DNA from: Nonlabens arenilitoris
GTDB lineage: Bacteria > Bacteroidota > Bacteroidia > Flavobacteriales > Flavobacteriaceae
Reading direction: 5' to 3'
DNA: 64,000 nucleotides
Assembly (NCBI RefSeq): GCF_002954765.1
Contig: NZ_MTPW01000001.1
Span: forward strand, 1,935,501-1,999,500
Of this stretch, positions 61,926 through 64,000 are shown piece by piece; within the stretch, counting starts at the first letter, position 1; the number at the start of each line of letters is the position of its first letter. Under the pieces are notes generated by a model. It was not told the DNA's origin. It saw only the letters and a list, made by a program, of their open reading frames with translations, and made no database searches. The translations under genes and the position numbers were made by a program.

Positions 61926-62948
61926 CTATATGGTCTCACCTTCTTTTCCGTATTCGTTTTTATAAATTTTTAGAAGTAGCAAAAATAAGCTAACTAAAAG
62001 TGGACCAAAAATTAAACCTATGAATCCAAATAAAGGTACACCTACAATGACACCTATCAATGTAACCAGTGGATGAACATCAGCTAATCGTTTTTGAACA
62101 ACTAGCCTGAACAGGTTGTCAGTAGATCCTACCACAATCACACCGTATATTAATATACCGATTGCCGCTGCAGTTTCTCCTTGAGAAAATAATAATATGG
62201 TCACAGGTAATATACCCAATGCTGTTCCTACAAAAGGTATCATACTACCTATAACTGTAATTACAAACCAGAAAAACGGATTTTCAACTCCAAAAATGAA
62301 ATAACCAATCAGTGCAACTATACCTTGCAATAAGGCTACTAAAGGGATGCCGATGGCATTAGATTTTACTAGATCAATACTTTCTTTTCCTATTATTTTT
62401 AAATTCTTTTCTTTTAATGGCATATAAATTAATGCTGCTTCAAGCCATTTTTTACGATCTACCAGCATAAAGTATAATAAGAAAAACATGATACCAATAG
62501 AAATGGAAACGGTAAGACTTGAGTTGGCTAGATTTTGCACGTTGCTCGATACCCAACTGCTCACTTCTTCTGTGTTAATGTTTTCGGATACATTAACTCC
62601 TATAAGATTTTCTGTTTCGGCAACTTTTGATTTTATAGTTTCTGTGATTTGTGTACTATTTTCAATTGCCGTTTTTACTTTTGAACTCATCATCAATCCT
62701 ATTCCAACTATAGGTAATAGTATAATAACAAAAGAAAATGCGATAAGAAACGAAGAGGCTACAGACGGTTTCCATTTTTTTGCTTCTAACCATTTTTGCA
62801 TTGGTTCTAATAGCACGTATAAAGTAATCGCACCTAGCAAACCACCTAAGTATGGTGCTAGCTCTTTACCAATAAGGTAAAGGATATACATTATCACAAT
62901 CAGAATAAATATCTGACGTATTTTAATAGTTGGGATTTGATGGGACAT
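61926..62948 (-). CDS. AI-2E family transporter (PerM/TqsA-like)
   Basis: 340 aa with about eight membrane segments and a soluble helical stretch (about 90-140) between the N-terminal and C-terminal groups, as in the AI-2E family. Landmarks are FVGTALGILPVTILLF (about 241-256) and VGVPLFGFIGLIFGPLL (about 300-316). Some family members are Na+/H+ antiporters and TqsA exports autoinducer-2; substrate here is unknown. The gene follows the 77-aa Rho_N-like gene by 3 nt and is probably co-transcribed with it. Confidence 0.9.
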   Translation of the reverse strand: MSHQIPTIKIRQIFILIVIMYILYLIGKELAPYLGGLLGAITLYVLLEPMQKWLEAKKWKPSVASSFLIAFSFVIILLPIVGIGLMMSSKVKTAIENSTQITETIKSKVAETENLIGVNVSENINTEEVSSWVSSNVQNLANSSLTVSISIGIMFFLLYFMLVDRKKWLEAALIYMPLKEKNLKIIGKESIDLVKSNAIGIPLVALLQGIVALIGYFIFGVENPFFWFVITVIGSMIPFVGTALGILPVTILLFSQGETAAAIGILIYGVIVVGSTDNLFRLVVQKRLADVHPLVTLIGVIVGVPLFGFIGLIFGPLLVSLFLLLLKIYKNEYGKEGETI

Positions 62949-62951
62949 AGG

Positions 62952-63185
62952 TTAGTTATTACGCAAGGCGTTTATAAGTTCTTGTTTATTCATATTTGAC
63001 CTACCATCTATCCCTATTTCTTTAGCTTTTTGGTAGAGTTCATCTTTTGTTCTAGACTCATAGTTACTAGCTTTTCCACCCTTTTTGCCAGCGTTTTTAG
63101 TATTAGCTATGCGAGCGGCTTTTTCTTTAGAATATCCTTGATCGCGCAAAGCCTCATATTGATCTCTATTTTTAATTGAATCCAT
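62952..63185 (-). CDS. Small basic protein with KGG-like and Rho_N/SAP-like motifs
   Basis: 77 aa. The first half has YEALRDQGYSKEKAARIAN followed by KNAGKKGGKAS (a KGG-type basic motif), and the second half, TKDELYQKAKEIGIDGRSNM then NKQELINALR, is a helix-extended-loop-helix like Rho N-terminal or SAP domains. Homologues in bacteria are labelled Rho termination factor-like or DUF7218. Nucleic-acid binding is a reasonable inference; the role is unknown. Confidence 0.82.
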   Translation of the reverse strand: MDSIKNRDQYEALRDQGYSKEKAARIANTKNAGKKGGKASNYESRTKDELYQKAKEIGIDGRSNMNKQELINALRNN

Positions 63186-63239
63186 TTTTATTTTTAAGAT
63201 AATTCAATCTCAATAATAAATCTGTTAAAATGACTCTAA

Positions 63240-64000
63240 TTAAGCTTTTGATAAGAAATCGAGAATGTGCTTAGTGTTTTCTTCGGTATGCAAACTATGA
63301 CCACCTGTTTGTGTCTCAATATAGATAGCATTTTTCATGCGTCCTGCAATAGCTTTACTCGCTGAGCATGGTACTATTGCGTCTTGTTGAGCATGTAATA
63401 ACAAAGTGTTAGCCTCTATATTTACAGCAAAATCTGCCGCGTTAAATTTCTCTATTTCATAACCAAATTTCTCTTTTAGCGTTGCGTTTAACCCATTATA
63501 AACACGGTTATTGAAACTGAGTAACCTTTGATAGTCTTGCATGATCGTCTCTAGAGAATTAGGACCACCTAATAGAATTAATTTTTTGAGGCTAGGAGAA
63601 GGATGGTGATATTCATTATAAATGGTAGCCATCGCGCCTACACTATGAGAAATGATTATTTCTGGTTCATACAATTCAATGGTTGATTTGATAACCTTTG
63701 AGTACTTAATAGCGGTAAATAATTTGCCGCTAGAATTACCATGAGCAGGTCCATCTACAGCAATAATGTTTAAATCTAATCTCTTTAAATCATCAAATAG
63801 ATATTTCCATCTAAAAGCGTTTGATTCCCATCCATGGTTTAATAAGACAGTAGGACCATTACCTTTCCAATGATAAAGCATATAGAGACAATCTTCAGAC
63901 GTGATGCGCTGTTGACGTGCCGTGTTTAAAAATGGAGCTTGATGTTCTAGAATACGACCTCTACGTGGAGTACTGAAAACTTCTAGAGCTAGTTGTGCTG
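63240..64000 (-). CDS. Alpha/beta hydrolase, 5' end beyond the right edge
   Basis: The frame is open from the right edge: codons upstream of the Met at 63881 continue without a stop to 64000 (reading ..VFSTPRRGRIL.. and ..RQQRITSEDCLY..), so that Met is internal and the true start lies outside the window. Visible motifs are LNHGWESNAFRW (oxyanion side), DGPAHGNSSG, the nucleophile Ser in SHSVGA and the late-strand LLLHAQQDAIVP with the acid, then TGGHSLH with the catalytic His. It is probably a cytoplasmic esterase-type enzyme of unknown substrate. Confidence 0.9.
   Translation of the reverse strand, partial: AQLALEVFSTPRRGRILEHQAPFLNTARQQRITSEDCLYMLYHWKGNGPTVLLNHGWESNAFRWKYLFDDLKRLDLNIIAVDGPAHGNSSGKLFTAIKYSKVIKSTIELYEPEIIISHSVGAMATIYNEYHHPSPSLKKLILLGGPNSLETIMQDYQRLLSFNNRVYNGLNATLKEKFGYEIEKFNAADFAVNIEANTLLLHAQQDAIVPCSASKAIAGRMKNAIYIETQTGGHSLHTEENTKHILDFLSKA

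Noticed and set aside
63240-63881. The hydrolase starting at the Met at 63881
   Set aside because: The frame continues upstream without a stop to the window edge with plausible coding sequence, so this Met is internal.

Overview
The window looks like chromosome from a marine-type gliding Flavobacteriaceae bacterium (Bacteroidota). The evidence is: two large surface proteins ending in the type B C-terminal sorting domain of the type IX secretion system (T9SS), PorP/SprF-family partners, OmpA/TPR/beta-propeller proteins of PorE-like architecture, AT-rich sequence, TAnnTTTG-type promoter boxes, and family markers such as TIGR03643 and DUF4369. A Nonlabens/Dokdonia-like genus is possible but not shown.

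Left third (1-33.8 kb): two paralogous T9SS surface modules with the same order, repeat adhesin - hairpin - SprF - OmpA/PorE-like protein. Module 1 (1-7.35 kb) enters from the left edge with seven near-identical 399-bp (133-aa) repeats. Module 2 (9.3-33.8 kb) holds a giant gene of about 21.5 kb, potentially 7182 aa. It is built from higher-order tandem repeats of a Cys-bearing calcium-binding motif (DCDGDG...DPC) and is interrupted by a one-base deletion at 26962-26964. The two SprF genes are identical over about 950 bp although their neighbours have diverged, which suggests recent gene conversion or duplication. prfC lies between the modules on the minus strand.

Middle (33.9-48.2 kb): mostly housekeeping genes. 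These are idi-queD-manA (overlapping, one operon), a small conserved protein, a DUF4369 lipoprotein, a DUF819 membrane protein, an sdpR-sdpI-hydrolase operon with a clear inverted-repeat operator, a TIGR03643 protein, alkB, a FabH-type ketosynthase, a CoA-binding protein, a sodium:solute symporter, recR with a TTG-started glycosyltransferase, and an E2 acyltransferase.

Right (48.2-64 kb): a small glycosyltransferase/FdtA group (48.2-52.3 kb), ftsE, a TPR protein paired with an outer-membrane barrel protein, two unrecognised genes (58.0-59.1 kb), a YtcJ-like amidohydrolase lipoprotein, a VOC protein, ClpP, an AI-2E-family permease, a Rho_N/KGG-like small protein, and an alpha/beta hydrolase cut by the right edge.

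Across the window a 16-bp perfect palindrome, CGCTTTCGCGAAAGCG, recurs at least 11 times with at most one mismatch. Eight copies are inside genes (usually read as Ala-Phe-Ala-Lys-Ala) and three are between genes. Together with the homogenised adhesin arrays and the identical SprF copies, this is the most unusual signal here. No rRNA, tRNA, CRISPR array, insertion sequence or prophage gene was seen, and no gene-free stretch exceeds about 230 bases.
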